DNA of 64,000 bases from Deinococci bacterium (GCA_030149325.1 JASBRS010000010.1:105889-169888), one strand, 5' to 3'. Counted from the stretch's first letter, positions 54,121 through 63,714 are shown. A program made the numbers and translations. Notes: generated from the letters alone by a model not told the origin.

Positions 54121-55260
54121 TCAGCGCAGCCGGCTCGCCCCCGCGGCGGGCCGGCACACGTAGGCCTCGGGCCGCAGGTCGCCCTCGTCGTAGCAGGCCA
54201 GGACCCCGTCCACGAACGCTGTCAGGTGCGCTTCCTCGACGAGCGCTACGGCGCAGCCGCCGAAGCCGGCTCCGGTCATGCGGGCGCCGAGGCAGCCCGG
54301 CTGGCGCCGGGCGCACGCCACCATGGCGTCGAGCGCCGGTGAGGAGACCTCGAAGTCGTGGCGCAGGCTCTCGTGGGAGGCGTCCATGAGACGGCCGAGC
54401 AGGGCGGCGTCGCCGCGCCGCATGGCGTCGGCGGCCTCGAGGGTGCGGCGGTTCTCGGCGACCACGTGGCGTGCCCGCCGGAGGGTGACGTCGTCGAGGC
54501 CCGCGGCTCCCGCCTCCAGGTCGGCCTCGTCGAGGTCGCGCAGGGCGGGCACGCCGCAGTGCGCGGCCGCGGCCTCGCACTGGGCGCGACGTTCGTTGTA
54601 GGCCGAGTCCACCAGCCCGCGCCGGGTGCCGGTGTCGAGCACCACCACGGCGTGGCCCTCCGGCAGCGGGACCGCCTCGCCCTCGAGGCTGCGGCAATCG
54701 AGCAGCAGGGCGTGGCCCTCGCGCCCCAGGGCGGAGATGAGCTGGTCCATGATGCCGGAGCTGACGCCCACCCAGCCGTTCTCGGCACGCTGGCCCAGCC
54801 GCGCCATACGCTCGGGCCGCCACGCGAAGCCGGAGCTGGCCTGGAAGGCGCGGGCGGCTGCCAGCTCGAGCGCTGCCGACGACGACAGGCCCGCACCGCG
54901 CGGCACGTCGCCGGCGACCACGCCCTCCCAGCCGCGCAGCTCCAGGCCGTCCTGGCGCAGCGCCCAGGCCACGCCCTTGACGTACTCCTGCCAGCCCTTG
55001 GCGCGCTCGAGGCCGTCCAGCTCGAAGCTCGTCTCGCGATCCAGGTCGAGCGCGAGCAGCGCGACGCGGGCATCGTCGCGCGGCCGAAGGGCGATCCGGA
55101 CCTCGCGGTCGATCGCCATCGGCAGCACGAAGCCGTCGTTGTAATCGGTGTGCTCGCCGATGAGGTTGACCCGACCGGGAGCGCGCACCACGGCCTCGGG
55201 CTTGGCGCCGAAGCGCCGTTCGAACGCCGCCTCGACGTCGCGGGGTCCGCCGCTGCTCAC
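54121..55260 (-). CDS. galK: Galactokinase
   Basis: 379 aa. The GTG start overlaps the galT stop (GTGA). GHMP-kinase motifs: the galactokinase signature [21 protein letters not shown] near residue 27-47, the ATP loop [16 protein letters not shown] near 120, and motif 3 [17 protein letters not shown] near the C-terminus. [11 protein letters not shown] contains the catalytic Asp. It phosphorylates galactose at C1, first step of the Leloir pathway. Last gene of the galactoside operon: permeases, binding protein, GH2 enzyme, galT, galK. Confidence 0.96.
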   Translation of the reverse strand: MSSGGPRDVEAAFERRFGAKPEAVVRAPGRVNLIGEHTDYNDGFVLPMAIDREVRIALRPRDDARVALLALDLDRETSFELDGLERAKGWQEYVKGVAWALRQDGLELRGWEGVVAGDVPRGAGLSSSAALELAAARAFQASSGFAWRPERMARLGQRAENGWVGVSSGIMDQLISALGREGHALLLDCRSLEGEAVPLPEGHAVVVLDTGTRRGLVDSAYNERRAQCEAAAAHCGVPALRDLDEADLEAGAAGLDDVTLRRARHVVAENRRTLEAADAMRRGDAALLGRLMDASHESLRHDFEVSSPALDAMVACARRQPGCLGARMTGAGFGGCAVALVEEAHLTAFVDGVLACYDEGDLRPEAYVCRPAAGASRLR

Positions 55261-56300
55261 GGGCGCTCCAGGTAGTGCACGGTGGACAGCCCGCGGAGCC
55301 GCTCGGCTGCCTGCTCGGCGGTGAGGTCGCGCTGCGGCTCGCCCAGCATCTCGAAGCCCACCATGAACTTGCGGACCTCGGCCGAGCGCAGCAGCGGCGG
55401 GTAGAGGTGGGCGTGGAGCTGCCAGTGCCCGCCGTCCGGCTCGCCGAAGGGCGCGCCGTGCCAGCCGAACGAGTAGGGGAAGGAGGTCTCGAAGAGGTTG
55501 TCCAAGCGCGCCAGCATGGGCTTGAGCAGCGCAGCCAGGGCGTCGCGCTCCCCGCCGTCGAGATCACTCAGGCGCGCCACGCGCCGGCGCCGCGGCAGCA
55601 CCAGCAGCTCGAACGGCCAGGTGGCCCAGAAGGGCACGACCGCCAGCCAATGCTCGTTGGCCTCCACCACCCGCTCGCCGTGCTCGAGCTCGAGGGCGGC
55701 GTAGTCGAGCAGCAGCGGACGTCGGTGCTCGGCGAGGTAGGCGCGCTGCCGTTCGTCCTCCCTGGCGGGCTCCGTGGGGAGGCTGTCGAGCGCCCACACC
55801 TGGCCGTGCGGATGGGGGTTGCTGGCGCCCATCTGGGAGCCCTTGTTCTCGAACACCTGGACCCAACGCCAGCTCCGGCCGAGCTCCTCGGTCTGCTCGG
55901 CCCAAACGTCGACCACGCGACGCAGGTCGGGCAGCTCGAACTGCGCCAGCGTGAGGTCGTGGCGCGGCGAGAAGCAGATCACGCGGCAGGTACCGCCTAC
56001 CGCGCGGGCGTCGAGCAGCGGCGACGGCGGCTCGGGGGCCGCCGGGACGTCGGGGAGCAGCGCAGCGAAGTCGTTGGTGAAGACGAAGGTCTCGGCGTAG
56101 TCGGGGTTCCGCGCGCCGCCCACGCGGGCGTTGCCCGGGCACAGGTAGCAGCTCGGATCGTGCGTCGGCTTGCGCTCGGCCGCGGGACGCTCGGTCTGGC
56201 CCTGCCAGGGGCGCTGGAGGCGGTGCGGCGACACCAGCACCCAGGTGCCGTTCAGGGGATTGAAGCGGCGGTGGGGGTGGTCGCGAAGATCGAAGGGCAT
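55257..56300 (-). CDS. galT: Galactose-1-phosphate uridylyltransferase
   Basis: 347 aa. GAGGAG precedes the ATG. The active-site motif [12 protein letters not shown] places the uridylylated His near residue 166. Zinc ligands are indicated by [11 protein letters not shown] (Cys-x2-Cys) near residue 50. [23 protein letters not shown] is characteristic. It exchanges UMP between UDP-glucose and galactose 1-phosphate. galE is not in the window. An internal TAAGCT hexamer upstream (56361-56356 on this strand) might give a secondary promoter for galTK, but with weak support. Confidence 0.96.
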   Translation of the reverse strand: MPFDLRDHPHRRFNPLNGTWVLVSPHRLQRPWQGQTERPAAERKPTHDPSCYLCPGNARVGGARNPDYAETFVFTNDFAALLPDVPAAPEPPSPLLDARAVGGTCRVICFSPRHDLTLAQFELPDLRRVVDVWAEQTEELGRSWRWVQVFENKGSQMGASNPHPHGQVWALDSLPTEPAREDERQRAYLAEHRRPLLLDYAALELEHGERVVEANEHWLAVVPFWATWPFELLVLPRRRRVARLSDLDGGERDALAALLKPMLARLDNLFETSFPYSFGWHGAPFGEPDGGHWQLHAHLYPPLLRSAEVRKFMVGFEMLGEPQRDLTAEQAAERLRGLSTVHYLERP

Positions 56301-56439
56301 CCCGCTCCTCTCGGGGCGCAGCGGCGCCGACGGGCGCGCTGCGGCCCCCCGGACGAGCTTATCAGGGTCGGTAGGCGAAGTCCTGGTCCCGCCCGGTGGC
56401 GCCGCGTGGGGTCCGACGGGCGCGACGAGCGTGGCTCCG

Positions 56440-58173
56440 TCACGCTGGGGATCGCTCGAAGATCCGACGGAGGCGCTCGTCGGCGAACTTGGGACTCCGG
56501 TCCTCGTTGAGCAGGCCGTTGCGCTCCTGCTCGACGTCGGTCAGTTGCGTGTAGCAGTAGCCCGAGACGTGGGGGAGATCGAGGAGGGCGTCGACGAGGC
56601 CTTCGAGGCGCTCGAGGAAGGATGCCTCGTCGGGCGGGTCCGATCCGTAGCCCCAGTCGGCCGGCCGCTCGATCTCGGAACCGGGCACCCACTTGATCCC
56701 GCCGAACTCATCGACGAGATAGGGCTGTCCTTGGTAGTCCGCTTCGAGCTCCGGGACGTTGCGGTAGACGTCGGGGGGCCGTCGCGACAGCAGCGACCGG
56801 AACACGTTCGGATCCTGCTCGTAGCAGTGCACGGTCCAGAGGTCGGTGCGCACGTGGACCCAGCCGCTGGTGTCGTTGATCGGGCGGGTGGGGTCGAGCG
56901 CCCGCGTCCGCGTCCAGGCTTCGATCGCGAGTCGGGCGTGCGCGTCCGGAGGGACCGCGGGATCGGATTCGTTGAGGGGGGTCCAGGTGACGATGGAGGG
57001 ATGGTTGCGGTCGCGCAGGACGAGCTCGTCCCACTCCGACAGGAAGCGACGCGCGGCCTCGGGGTCCGCTTCGTCGAAGCCCCACGACGGCGCCTCGGCC
57101 CAGGTCAGGAACCCGAGCCGGTCGGCCCAGGCGTGGTAGCGCTCCTCGAACGCCTTCTGGTGGAGCCGGGCGCCGTTGAACCCCAACGCCTTGGCGCGAT
57201 CGATGTCCTGGCGCAGGGCGGCATCGGACGGCGCCGTCCAGACGCCGTCGGGATAGTATCCCTGGTCGAGCACCAGGCGCTGGTAGATCGGCTCGCCGTT
57301 GAGCCAGACGCGCCCGTCCCCGAGCTCGACCGTTCGGATGCCGGCGTACGAGGTGACGTGGTCGAGGACGTCGCCGGTCCGTGAGCGCAGCTCGAGCTCC
57401 AGGTCGTACAGGTGGGGCGTGTCGGGCGTCCACAGACGGACCGTGCTCGGTTCGAGGTCGGCGAACGTCCCGGGGGCGGCGGGCCCTTCGAAGCGGGCCA
57501 CCTCCCGGCCCTCCAGCCGCGCCCGTAGCGCCCAGCGATCCCCTGGCCATGCGTTGGCGAAGGTGGGTTCGACGAGGAGCCTGCCGGTGCCGGCGTCCGG
57601 AACGAAGCGCACACGCTCCAGGCTGCGCTGCGGCACGGCCTCGAGCCAGACGCTCTGCCAGATCCCGGTCACGCGCGTGTAGAAGACGTGGAACGACTCC
57701 CGCGCCGCGCTCTGCTTGCCGGCCGGCTGTTGCCTCGACCGTACGTCGTCCAGGGCGTGCACGACGAGATGCTGGGGCTCGCCGAAGCGGATCGCCGCGG
57801 TGATGTCGAAGGAGAACGAGCTCGAGCCGCCGATGTGGCGCCCCAGGGGGACGCCGTCGAGGTAGGCGTGGCACTCGTAGTCCACGGCACCGAAGTGGAG
57901 CAGCACGCGTCGTCCCGCCCAGGCCTCCGGCACCGTGAGCTCGCGGTGGTACCAGACCGATGCCATGAAGTCGGTGTGGTGGACCCTGGAGAGGGCGCTC
58001 TCCGGCGGGAACGGCACCAGGATGGGCCGCTCGAACCCGGTGCTGGTACGTCGCGCGTCGTGGTCGGCGCCGCTGGCAGGGTCGACGGTGAAGCTCCAGA
58101 CCCCGTTGAGTCCCAGCCACTCGGAGCGGACGAACTGGGGTCGGGGGTACTCGGGGCGGGGCGGGTGATCCAT
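56440..58173 (-). CDS. Glycoside hydrolase family 2 enzyme (beta-galactosidase type)
   Basis: 577 aa, a short GH2 with the three core domains. Jelly-roll sugar-binding domain ([40 protein letters not shown]), Ig-like domain, then a TIM barrel with [22 protein letters not shown]. The acid/base Glu is in [10 protein letters not shown] near residue 402 and the nucleophile in YLVDEFGGI near residue 488. No signal peptide, so it acts on imported oligosaccharides. The galT-galK neighbours point to a galactoside substrate, though GH2 also includes glucuronidases and mannosidases. It follows the binding-protein gene across a strong intercistronic hairpin. Confidence 0.9.
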   Translation of the reverse strand: MDHPPRPEYPRPQFVRSEWLGLNGVWSFTVDPASGADHDARRTSTGFERPILVPFPPESALSRVHHTDFMASVWYHRELTVPEAWAGRRVLLHFGAVDYECHAYLDGVPLGRHIGGSSSFSFDITAAIRFGEPQHLVVHALDDVRSRQQPAGKQSAARESFHVFYTRVTGIWQSVWLEAVPQRSLERVRFVPDAGTGRLLVEPTFANAWPGDRWALRARLEGREVARFEGPAAPGTFADLEPSTVRLWTPDTPHLYDLELELRSRTGDVLDHVTSYAGIRTVELGDGRVWLNGEPIYQRLVLDQGYYPDGVWTAPSDAALRQDIDRAKALGFNGARLHQKAFEERYHAWADRLGFLTWAEAPSWGFDEADPEAARRFLSEWDELVLRDRNHPSIVTWTPLNESDPAVPPDAHARLAIEAWTRTRALDPTRPINDTSGWVHVRTDLWTVHCYEQDPNVFRSLLSRRPPDVYRNVPELEADYQGQPYLVDEFGGIKWVPGSEIERPADWGYGSDPPDEASFLERLEGLVDALLDLPHVSGYCYTQLTDVEQERNGLLNEDRSPKFADERLRRIFERSPA

Positions 58174-58219
58174 GGGAAGGGATCCGTTTCTCGATCGAGG
58201 GAGCTCGACGGCCTCCGGA

Positions 58220-58255
58220 GCCGTGGCCCCGTCCGCTTCGGGACGGGGCCACGGC
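58220..58255 (-). terminator. Intercistronic hairpin after the binding-protein gene
   Basis: Perfect 15-bp stem GCCGTGGCCCCGTCC / GGACGGGGCCACGGC with a 6-nt loop, between the binding-protein and GH2 genes of one operon. Likely a partial terminator or 3'-end stabiliser that keeps binding-protein mRNA in excess. Confidence 0.65.
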
Positions 58256-58300
58256 GTGCATCGACGGAAGACCGTTCCGGGGCGGTCCGGCTGGGGGCGC

Positions 58301-59593
58301 CTACTGGTCCAGGATGTCCTGCACCTGCTGGTTGGCGTCCTTGAGGGCCTGATCGATCGGCTTGTCGGTCAGCCAGATGGCCTGCAACTGCCGGTTGAGC
58401 ACGTTCTGGATGGCGTCGTAGTGGGTGGTCTGCTTCACGTCCCGCGCGATGTTGACGGTGTTGGCGTACTCCTGGCGGTGCGGGAGCGCGGCGTAGGCAG
58501 GGTTCGCGATCACGCTCTTGGAGACGCTCAGGTGGCCGGTGCGGGCCCAGTCGAGGTCGTGATCGTAGATCCACTTCGCGAGCTTGAGCGCCGCCCAGTA
58601 CTCGTCGGGGTTCTGCTTCTTGAGGGTGGAGGGGATCGCCCAGGTGTGGGAGTCGGCCCACGTCGCCGGCGTCTGGAACAAGGTGGGGAAGTTGTCGACG
58701 TAGAAGTGCTTGAGGGCGACCTTGGGGTCCTTCGTCTGGGCGTCGAGGCTGTTCACGACCCAGTCGCCGTTGACCAGGATGGCCGCGTTGCCGTTGATGA
58801 AGGACTGCATCGAGTCGTTGTAGTTGAGCGTCGGGTCGGCGTAGCCACCCTTGAACAGGCTGACGATCGTCTCGACCGCCTTCTTGGCCTCGGGCGAGTC
58901 GACGTTGGCCTTGGTGCTGGTGAACAGCTCGCTGTTCTGCTGCCAGACCAGGGAGAGGACGAGGCGCACGCCGATCGGGAACTGCGAGAAGTCGGCGGTG
59001 AGGTAGTCCTTGCCGGTCTTCTCCTTGACGATCTTGGCCTGCTGGAGCAGCTCTTCCGGGCTGTGCGGCACCATCGGCGTGCCGTCGGCGTTGACCAGCC
59101 CGGCCTGCTTCATGATGTCCATGTTCACGTACCAGAGGTTGGCGTGGACGTCCATGGGGATCGCGTAGATCTTGCCGTCGTAGGTCACCGCCGCCTTGCC
59201 GGCCGCGGTCCAATCGTTGGGATCGATGCCCACCTGCGCCAGGTCCGGACCCAGATCGGCGAGGGCGCCGAGGCTGGCGAACTCGGGGATGGCGTGCTTG
59301 TGGATCACGAAGATGTTGGGCGGATTGCCGGCAGCGAACATCGCCTTGAGCTGGTCGTAGTAGTTGCCCCAGTCGGTGGGGAGGGTGTTGACCTTGATGC
59401 CGTTGTCGGCGGCGGAGAAGGCGTTGATGATCGACTGGATGATGCACGCCTCGCCGACGGCGGACTTGATGTCGGTGCCGGCCTGCTCGCAGGCGCCGAA
59501 GAAGCGTCCGAGCGTGATCTCGGTCTGGCCGAAGGCCGTGGCCCCCAGGGACAGGGCCAGGGCGGCCATCAGAAGGGTGAGCGTGCGTTTCAT
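58301..59593 (-). CDS. Sugar ABC transporter substrate-binding protein
   Basis: 430 aa. AAAGGAG precedes the ATG. The signal peptide KRTLTLLMAALALSLGATAFGQ ends at AFGQ; there is no lipobox Cys, so it is probably a soluble exported protein or is anchored in another way. The body is a type 1 extracellular solute-binding fold (LKAMFAAGNPPNIFVIHKHAIPEF, GKIYAIPMDVHANLWYVNMDIMKQAGL, FINGNAAILVNGDW). Two Cys near the mature N-terminus (FFGACEQAGTDIKSAVGEAC) may form a disulphide. It delivers galactosides or similar sugars to the two permeases encoded upstream in the same operon. Confidence 0.94.
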   Translation of the reverse strand: MKRTLTLLMAALALSLGATAFGQTEITLGRFFGACEQAGTDIKSAVGEACIIQSIINAFSAADNGIKVNTLPTDWGNYYDQLKAMFAAGNPPNIFVIHKHAIPEFASLGALADLGPDLAQVGIDPNDWTAAGKAAVTYDGKIYAIPMDVHANLWYVNMDIMKQAGLVNADGTPMVPHSPEELLQQAKIVKEKTGKDYLTADFSQFPIGVRLVLSLVWQQNSELFTSTKANVDSPEAKKAVETIVSLFKGGYADPTLNYNDSMQSFINGNAAILVNGDWVVNSLDAQTKDPKVALKHFYVDNFPTLFQTPATWADSHTWAIPSTLKKQNPDEYWAALKLAKWIYDHDLDWARTGHLSVSKSVIANPAYAALPHRQEYANTVNIARDVKQTTHYDAIQNVLNRQLQAIWLTDKPIDQALKDANQQVQDILDQ

Positions 59594-59678
59594 ACGGGCT
59601 CCTTTCGTGAACTGCTGTGGGTGGTCGGGTGGACGGTGGGCGTGCGGTGGGGTGCGACGGGCGAGCCGGTGGAAGGGG

Positions 59679-60518
59679 TCACTTCCCTCCCCCCATGGCG
59701 ATGCCGCGCACGACGTAGCGCTGGAACACGAGGAACAGCAGGATCATCGGCAAGCTGGCCATGACGCCGGACGCCATGACCCTCCCCAGACCCTCGGATT
59801 GGGCGAAGTTGCTCTGGATGCTGGCGAGCCCCACGGTGATGGTGAACATCTCCTTGTGGTTGGCCGACACCAGGGGCCAGAGGTAGTCGTTCCAGGCGTA
59901 CAGGAACGTGAGGATGGCGAGCGTCGTGAGCGCCGGCACCGAGAGCGGCAGCATGATGCGGGTGAACAGCGTCCAGCGGTTGGCGCCGTCGAGCTGGGCC
60001 GCCTCCTCGATGTACGAGGGGATGCCGCGGAAGAACTGCGTCATCAGGAAGACGCCGATCGGAACGGCCAGACGGGGGGCGATGAGGGCCTGGTAGGTGT
60101 TGTGCCAGTGCCAGTCCGCGAACATGGTGTAGAGCGGGATGAAGACCGCCTGCTCGGGGATGACGAGGCCGGCGAGGACCAGGGCGAACACCAGGTTCCG
60201 GCCGCGGAAACGGATGCGGGCGAACGCGAAGCCGGCCATCGAGGACAGCGCCAGGACCAGGACGGTCATCCCGATCGAGACGATCATCGAGTTCAGGAAC
60301 CAGCGCGGCGTGAGCCCCAAGGTGAACAGCCGGATGAAGTTGTGGAAGGTGAACGGGATCGGGATGAGCCCCAGGAAGGTGTTGGAGGTGGTGCGGGCGA
60401 GCAGCTCGTTGGGTTGGAGGGACATCGACAGCATCCACAGCACGGGGACCAGCCACAGCACGGCGAGCACCGTCAGCAGCGGCATCAGGACGCGGTCGCG
60501 GCCACGGCTTCCGACCAT
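59679..60518 (-). CDS. Sugar ABC transporter permease, MalG type
   Basis: 279 aa. ATG overlapping the stop of the first permease (ATGA). Six predicted helices. The EAA loop reads SYIEEAAQLDGANRWTLFTRI with MLPLSVPALT, and the C-terminus VFQRYVVRGIAMGGGK is typical of MalG subunits. It pairs with the MalF-type permease encoded immediately before it. No ATPase gene is in the operon, so a shared energy-coupling ATPase encoded elsewhere is likely. Confidence 0.95.
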   Translation of the reverse strand: MVGSRGRDRVLMPLLTVLAVLWLVPVLWMLSMSLQPNELLARTTSNTFLGLIPIPFTFHNFIRLFTLGLTPRWFLNSMIVSIGMTVLVLALSSMAGFAFARIRFRGRNLVFALVLAGLVIPEQAVFIPLYTMFADWHWHNTYQALIAPRLAVPIGVFLMTQFFRGIPSYIEEAAQLDGANRWTLFTRIMLPLSVPALTTLAILTFLYAWNDYLWPLVSANHKEMFTITVGLASIQSNFAQSEGLGRVMASGVMASLPMILLFLVFQRYVVRGIAMGGGK

Positions 60519-61651
60519 CAGTCCGACCCCTGCAGGCGCGCCTGCAACAGCGAGAAGCCGAGCATGAAGATGAAGAGGAAGACCGAGAGCGCCGACGCGT
60601 AGCCGAGCCGGGAGTTCTGGAAGGCCGTCTGGTAGATGTAGCGCACGAGCACCTGGGTGCTGTCGTCGGGGCCGCCGCGGGTGATCAGGTGCGACTGGCC
60701 GAACACCTGGAACTGGAGGATGATCTGCAGGACCACGACCAGCGTCGTGGTGCGCGACAGGGCGGGGAGGGTGATGTTGCGAACGATCCGCCAGCCGCCG
60801 GCCCCGTCGATGCGGGCGGCCTCGTAGAGCTCCGCGGGGATCTCCTGCAGGCCGGCCAGGAAGATGATGAGGGCGAAGCCGATCGACCACCACACCGTGG
60901 TGATCACGATGGCCGGCATGGCGAGCTGCGGGTTGGTGATCCACTCGATCGGTTGCAGCCCCAGGGTGCGGAAGAGGTTGGCCAGGATCCCTTGCTTGGG
61001 GCTGAACATGAGCTGCCAGATGAGGGTGACCACCGTTACCGAGAGCACCTGTGAGAGGAAGAACGCCGTGCGCAGCGCGGCTGCGTGACGGCTCTGGCGG
61101 TTGAGGGCGATGGCCAGGCCGAGCGCGATCACGGTCACGGAGGGGACGGTGAGGAGAACGAAGAGCAGCGTGTTCCACACGATGTGCCAGAAGCGTCGGT
61201 CGTACCAGCGCCCGTCGCTGGCGGGATGGATGCCGAGCGCGACGCCGAACAGGAGGACGCCGACGACGGCGAGGGGCACCGCCGTGCGCCAGGGGAGGCG
61301 GCCTCGAGAGGCGAGCGCCAGCGCCGCGACGACCGCGGCCAGGCCGATCGCTCGGGCCCACACCAGGTGGTCGACGCCCCACACCAGGTGCTGCCCCCAG
61401 ACCATGTGAACGTAGTTCTTCAGGCCCACGAAGTGCTTGGCGGCGGGGTTGAATGCTACGGCGAGGAGGTTCCAGTCGTGGAGGCTGATCCAGATCCCCT
61501 TGAAGAAGGGGTAGATCAGGAACAGGCCGTAGGCGACGAGGAAGGGGCCCGCGAAGGCGTAGCCCTCGAGCGTGTCGCGTAGGCCGCCGGAGCGACCTCG
61601 AGCGCCACCCGGGCGAACGGCCCGGTCCGGGGTGGGACCCGTTGTGTCCAT
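60518..61651 (-). CDS. Sugar ABC transporter permease, MalF type with extra membrane insertion
   Basis: 377 aa from ATG 61651 (GAGGAG upstream). The EAA loop is AELYEAARIDGAGGWRIVRNIT with LPALSRT. It is about 70-80 residues longer than usual MalF-type permeases of this subfamily because a segment at roughly residues 86-152, between the first helix and the core, adds two hydrophobic stretches (AIGLAAVVAALALASRG and TAVPLAVVGVLLFGVALGI). E. coli MalF also has extra helices and a large periplasmic loop, but not this one. It is the first gene of the galactoside operon and lies opposite its presumed regulator. Confidence 0.94.
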   Translation of the reverse strand: MDTTGPTPDRAVRPGGARGRSGGLRDTLEGYAFAGPFLVAYGLFLIYPFFKGIWISLHDWNLLAVAFNPAAKHFVGLKNYVHMVWGQHLVWGVDHLVWARAIGLAAVVAALALASRGRLPWRTAVPLAVVGVLLFGVALGIHPASDGRWYDRRFWHIVWNTLLFVLLTVPSVTVIALGLAIALNRQSRHAAALRTAFFLSQVLSVTVVTLIWQLMFSPKQGILANLFRTLGLQPIEWITNPQLAMPAIVITTVWWSIGFALIIFLAGLQEIPAELYEAARIDGAGGWRIVRNITLPALSRTTTLVVVLQIILQFQVFGQSHLITRGGPDDSTQVLVRYIYQTAFQNSRLGYASALSVFLFIFMLGFSLLQARLQGSD

Positions 61652-61733
61652 GCGCGCCTCCTCGCTCCCGTGGGTCGGGCGGCCGTCTGCAGAGCTGCAA
61701 AAAAAGCACCAGGAAAAACTGAGGTAATGCAGG

Positions 61734-61762
61734 TTGTAGCACGACATTAGCCCCTGCGTCAA
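61734..61762 (-). promoter_or_regulatory. Promoter of the galactoside transport/gal operon
   Basis: TTGACG (61762-61757 on the minus strand), 17-bp spacer, CTACAA (61739-61734; TACAAC with an 18-bp spacer is the alternative). It starts a leader of about 75 nt that is unusually AT-rich. Lies back-to-back with the regulator's promoter. Confidence 0.6.
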
Positions 61763-61884
61763 GGACCGTGCATGCGCTGGATGGGGGGTGGGGAGCGGGG
61801 GACGGCCGTGGAGGGGCGGCGATCGGCGTGTGCGACGGGGGTGGGCGTCGTTGGAAACGTTCGGAGAAGGCTGAAGCTTTCTGC

Positions 61885-61890
61885 TACAAT
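61885..61890 (+). promoter_or_regulatory. -10 box, leaderless start of the ArsR-type regulator
   Basis: TACAAT, 6 nt before the GTG at 61897. The bases just upstream (GAAACGTTC and GAAGCTTTC, 61853-61881) are two similar half-sites that could form an operator. Confidence 0.55.
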
Positions 61891-61896
61891 CCGCGC

Positions 61897-62889
61897 GTGG
61901 CGATATCGGACCGCAAGGTCGTCGATCCCGAGCTCGTCCTCACCCTCGATGCCGCCAGCGAGGCGGGGCGTTCGGTCCTCAAGGCGCTGGCCTCCGAGCC
62001 GCGCACCCGCATCCTCGAGGTCCTGGCGGGGCAGCTGATGAACGTCAGCGAGATCGCCGAGGCTCTGTCGATCCCCCTGTCCACGGCGACCCTCCACGTC
62101 AATGTCCTGGAAGAGGCGGGGCTGCTGAGGGCCGACCTACGGCCCGGTGAGCGCGGCCTCCAGAAGGTCTGCCAGCGGGTCTACGACCAGGTCCTGATCC
62201 GCTTGCCCGGGCACGAGCGCGAACCCGAGCAGCGCATCGTCGAACTCGCCATGCCGATCGGTGCCTACGTCCGCTCCGAGGTGGAACCGACCTGCGGGCT
62301 GGCCAGCGAGGAGAGCGTCATCGGGTTCGCCGACGATCCCACCTCGTTCTTCGAGCCCGATCACGTACGCGCCCAGCTCCTATGGTTCAGGAGCGGCTTC
62401 GTCGAGTACCACTTCCCGAATCGGCTACCGCCTCGAACGCTGGCCGACGCGCTGTGGTTGAGCATGGAGGTCTGCTCGGAGGCCCCCATGCACGACGACG
62501 ATTGGCCCTCGGACATCACCGTATGGATCAACGATCGCGAGATCGGGACCTTCACCAGCCCGGCCGATTTCGGGGGGCAGCGGGGGCTGCTGACGCCGGA
62601 CTGGTGGGACAGCCGCAACAGCCAGTACGGACTCCTGAAGGAGTGGCGCGTCGAGCGGAGCGGCAGCTACGTGGACGGCGTGCGTGTCTCCGATGTCACG
62701 ATCGACGATCTGGGGATCGAGCGCTCGCGCCACCTGTCGGTCCGCATCGGGGTCCGCGACGAGGCCGCCCATGTCGGAGGGCTCAACCTCTTCGGGCGCC
62801 GCTTCGGCAACTACCCTCAGGACATCGTGCTCAGGCTCCGCTACCACGGGCCCCAGGGTCCCGGTCCTTCCGGAGGGCCGCGGCCCTAG
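61897..62889 (+). CDS. ArsR-like winged-helix regulator with a carbohydrate-sensing-type C-terminal domain
   Basis: 330 aa from GTG 61897; the longer upstream frame is not supported because the promoter -10 lies within it. Residues 15-80 are an ArsR-type winged helix (RSVLKALASEPRTRILEVLAGQLMNVSEIAEALSIPLSTATLHVNVLEEAGLL). The C-terminal 200 residues form a beta-rich domain (FRSGFVEYHFPNRLPPRTL, CSEAPMHDDDWPSDITVWINDREIG, DWWDSRNSQYGLLKEW, GLNLFGRRFGNYPQDI) that I recognise from regulators next to sugar ABC operons. No metal-binding Cys/His cluster as in true arsenic sensors. It is divergent from the gal operon and most likely controls it in response to a sugar. Confidence 0.88.
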   Translation: MAISDRKVVDPELVLTLDAASEAGRSVLKALASEPRTRILEVLAGQLMNVSEIAEALSIPLSTATLHVNVLEEAGLLRADLRPGERGLQKVCQRVYDQVLIRLPGHEREPEQRIVELAMPIGAYVRSEVEPTCGLASEESVIGFADDPTSFFEPDHVRAQLLWFRSGFVEYHFPNRLPPRTLADALWLSMEVCSEAPMHDDDWPSDITVWINDREIGTFTSPADFGGQRGLLTPDWWDSRNSQYGLLKEWRVERSGSYVDGVRVSDVTIDDLGIERSRHLSVRIGVRDEAAHVGGLNLFGRRFGNYPQDIVLRLRYHGPQGPGPSGGPRP

Positions 62890-62931
62890 GCCCGCGCCGT
62901 CGATCGGGGGGCGTCGGCCGTGCCCGCGGCG

Positions 62932-63555
62932 TCAGTTCGGGCGAGCGAGCAGGGCGTCGACGAGTTCGCCGCGGAGCAGCCCGCGGTAGACGCCGTCGAT
63001 CACCAGGGCGTCGGCCGCGACCTCGAGGGTGGGGTAGGCGGGGTTGTGCGGGCGCAGGGCGTAGCGGCCGGCCGACAGACGATCGAGGTACTTGAGGGTG
63101 ACGTCGTCGTTTTCGACGCGCACCGCGCAGATCTCGCCGCTGCGCTGCGGCGGGCGCTTGTCGAACAGCACCACGTCGCCGTCCTGGATGAGGTCGGCCA
63201 TCGAGTCGCCCTCGACGCGCAGGGCGAAGGCATCGAGTGCCACCCCGGTGAGCGGCAGGTAGCCCTCGGCCTCGGCGATCGCCTCGCTCAGCGGCCCCGC
63301 CGGGATGCCTCCCAGCACCGGGATGCCGGTGGCGACGGCGGGCAGCGCCAGATGGGGCGAGCGCCCGCGCCCGCGGCTCTCGAACACCACGAACCCCTTG
63401 CGGTCGAGCGCCTCGAGGTGCTGCTTGAGCGAGACGTAGTGGACGCCCAGCTCGCGCGCCAGCGCCGACGGCTCGGGGAGAACGCCGTTCCGGCGGTAGG
63501 CGTCGCGCAGGCGCTCGTAGACCTTGCGCTGCATGGGGGACAGGTCTTCCTTCAC
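62932..63555 (-). CDS. lexA: LexA-type SOS repressor (S24 autopeptidase)
   Basis: 207 aa from GTG 63555. The N-terminal winged helix is SPMQRKVYERLRDAYRRNGVLPEPSALARELGVHYVSLKQHLEAL. The hinge cleavage site is Ala86-Gly87 (GGIPAGPLSEA). The catalytic dyad is Ser118 (VEGDSMADLIQDGDVVLF) and Lys155 (DDVTLKYLDR). It represses DNA-damage genes until RecA-stimulated self-cleavage. An inverted repeat overlaps its own -10 region, so autorepression is likely. Convergent with the ArsR-like gene. S24-family repressors of phages are the alternative, but the chromosomal context favours LexA. Confidence 0.9.
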   Translation of the reverse strand: MKEDLSPMQRKVYERLRDAYRRNGVLPEPSALARELGVHYVSLKQHLEALDRKGFVVFESRGRGRSPHLALPAVATGIPVLGGIPAGPLSEAIAEAEGYLPLTGVALDAFALRVEGDSMADLIQDGDVVLFDKRPPQRSGEICAVRVENDDVTLKYLDRLSAGRYALRPHNPAYPTLEVAADALVIDGVYRGLLRGELVDALLARPN

Positions 63556-63558
63556 GTT

Positions 63559-63595
63559 ACCTTAAATGGTAAGGTGGTGGGGCCGGCGCTGTCAA
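63559..63595 (-). promoter_or_regulatory. lexA promoter with overlapping inverted-repeat operator
   Basis: On the minus strand TTGACA (63595-63590), 18-bp spacer, TACCAT (63571-63566). The repeat ACCTTA-AATGG-TAAGGT (63559-63575) covers the -10 box, an ideal place for LexA autorepression. Confidence 0.65.
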
Positions 63596-63714
63596 CCGCG
63601 GGAGGCGCTCCGTGCCCCGGGGCCGGGGCCCGGCCGGCGGCCCGCGGGCGCTTCGGTCGCGTCGAGGCCCGATGGAGACGGGGATTCTCGGGGTGCGCCG
63701 GCAGCCCCGGGGGG

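Noticed and set aside
56356..56361. TAAGCT as an internal promoter for galTK
   Set aside because: No -35 hexamer at a suitable distance; kept only as a remark under galT.
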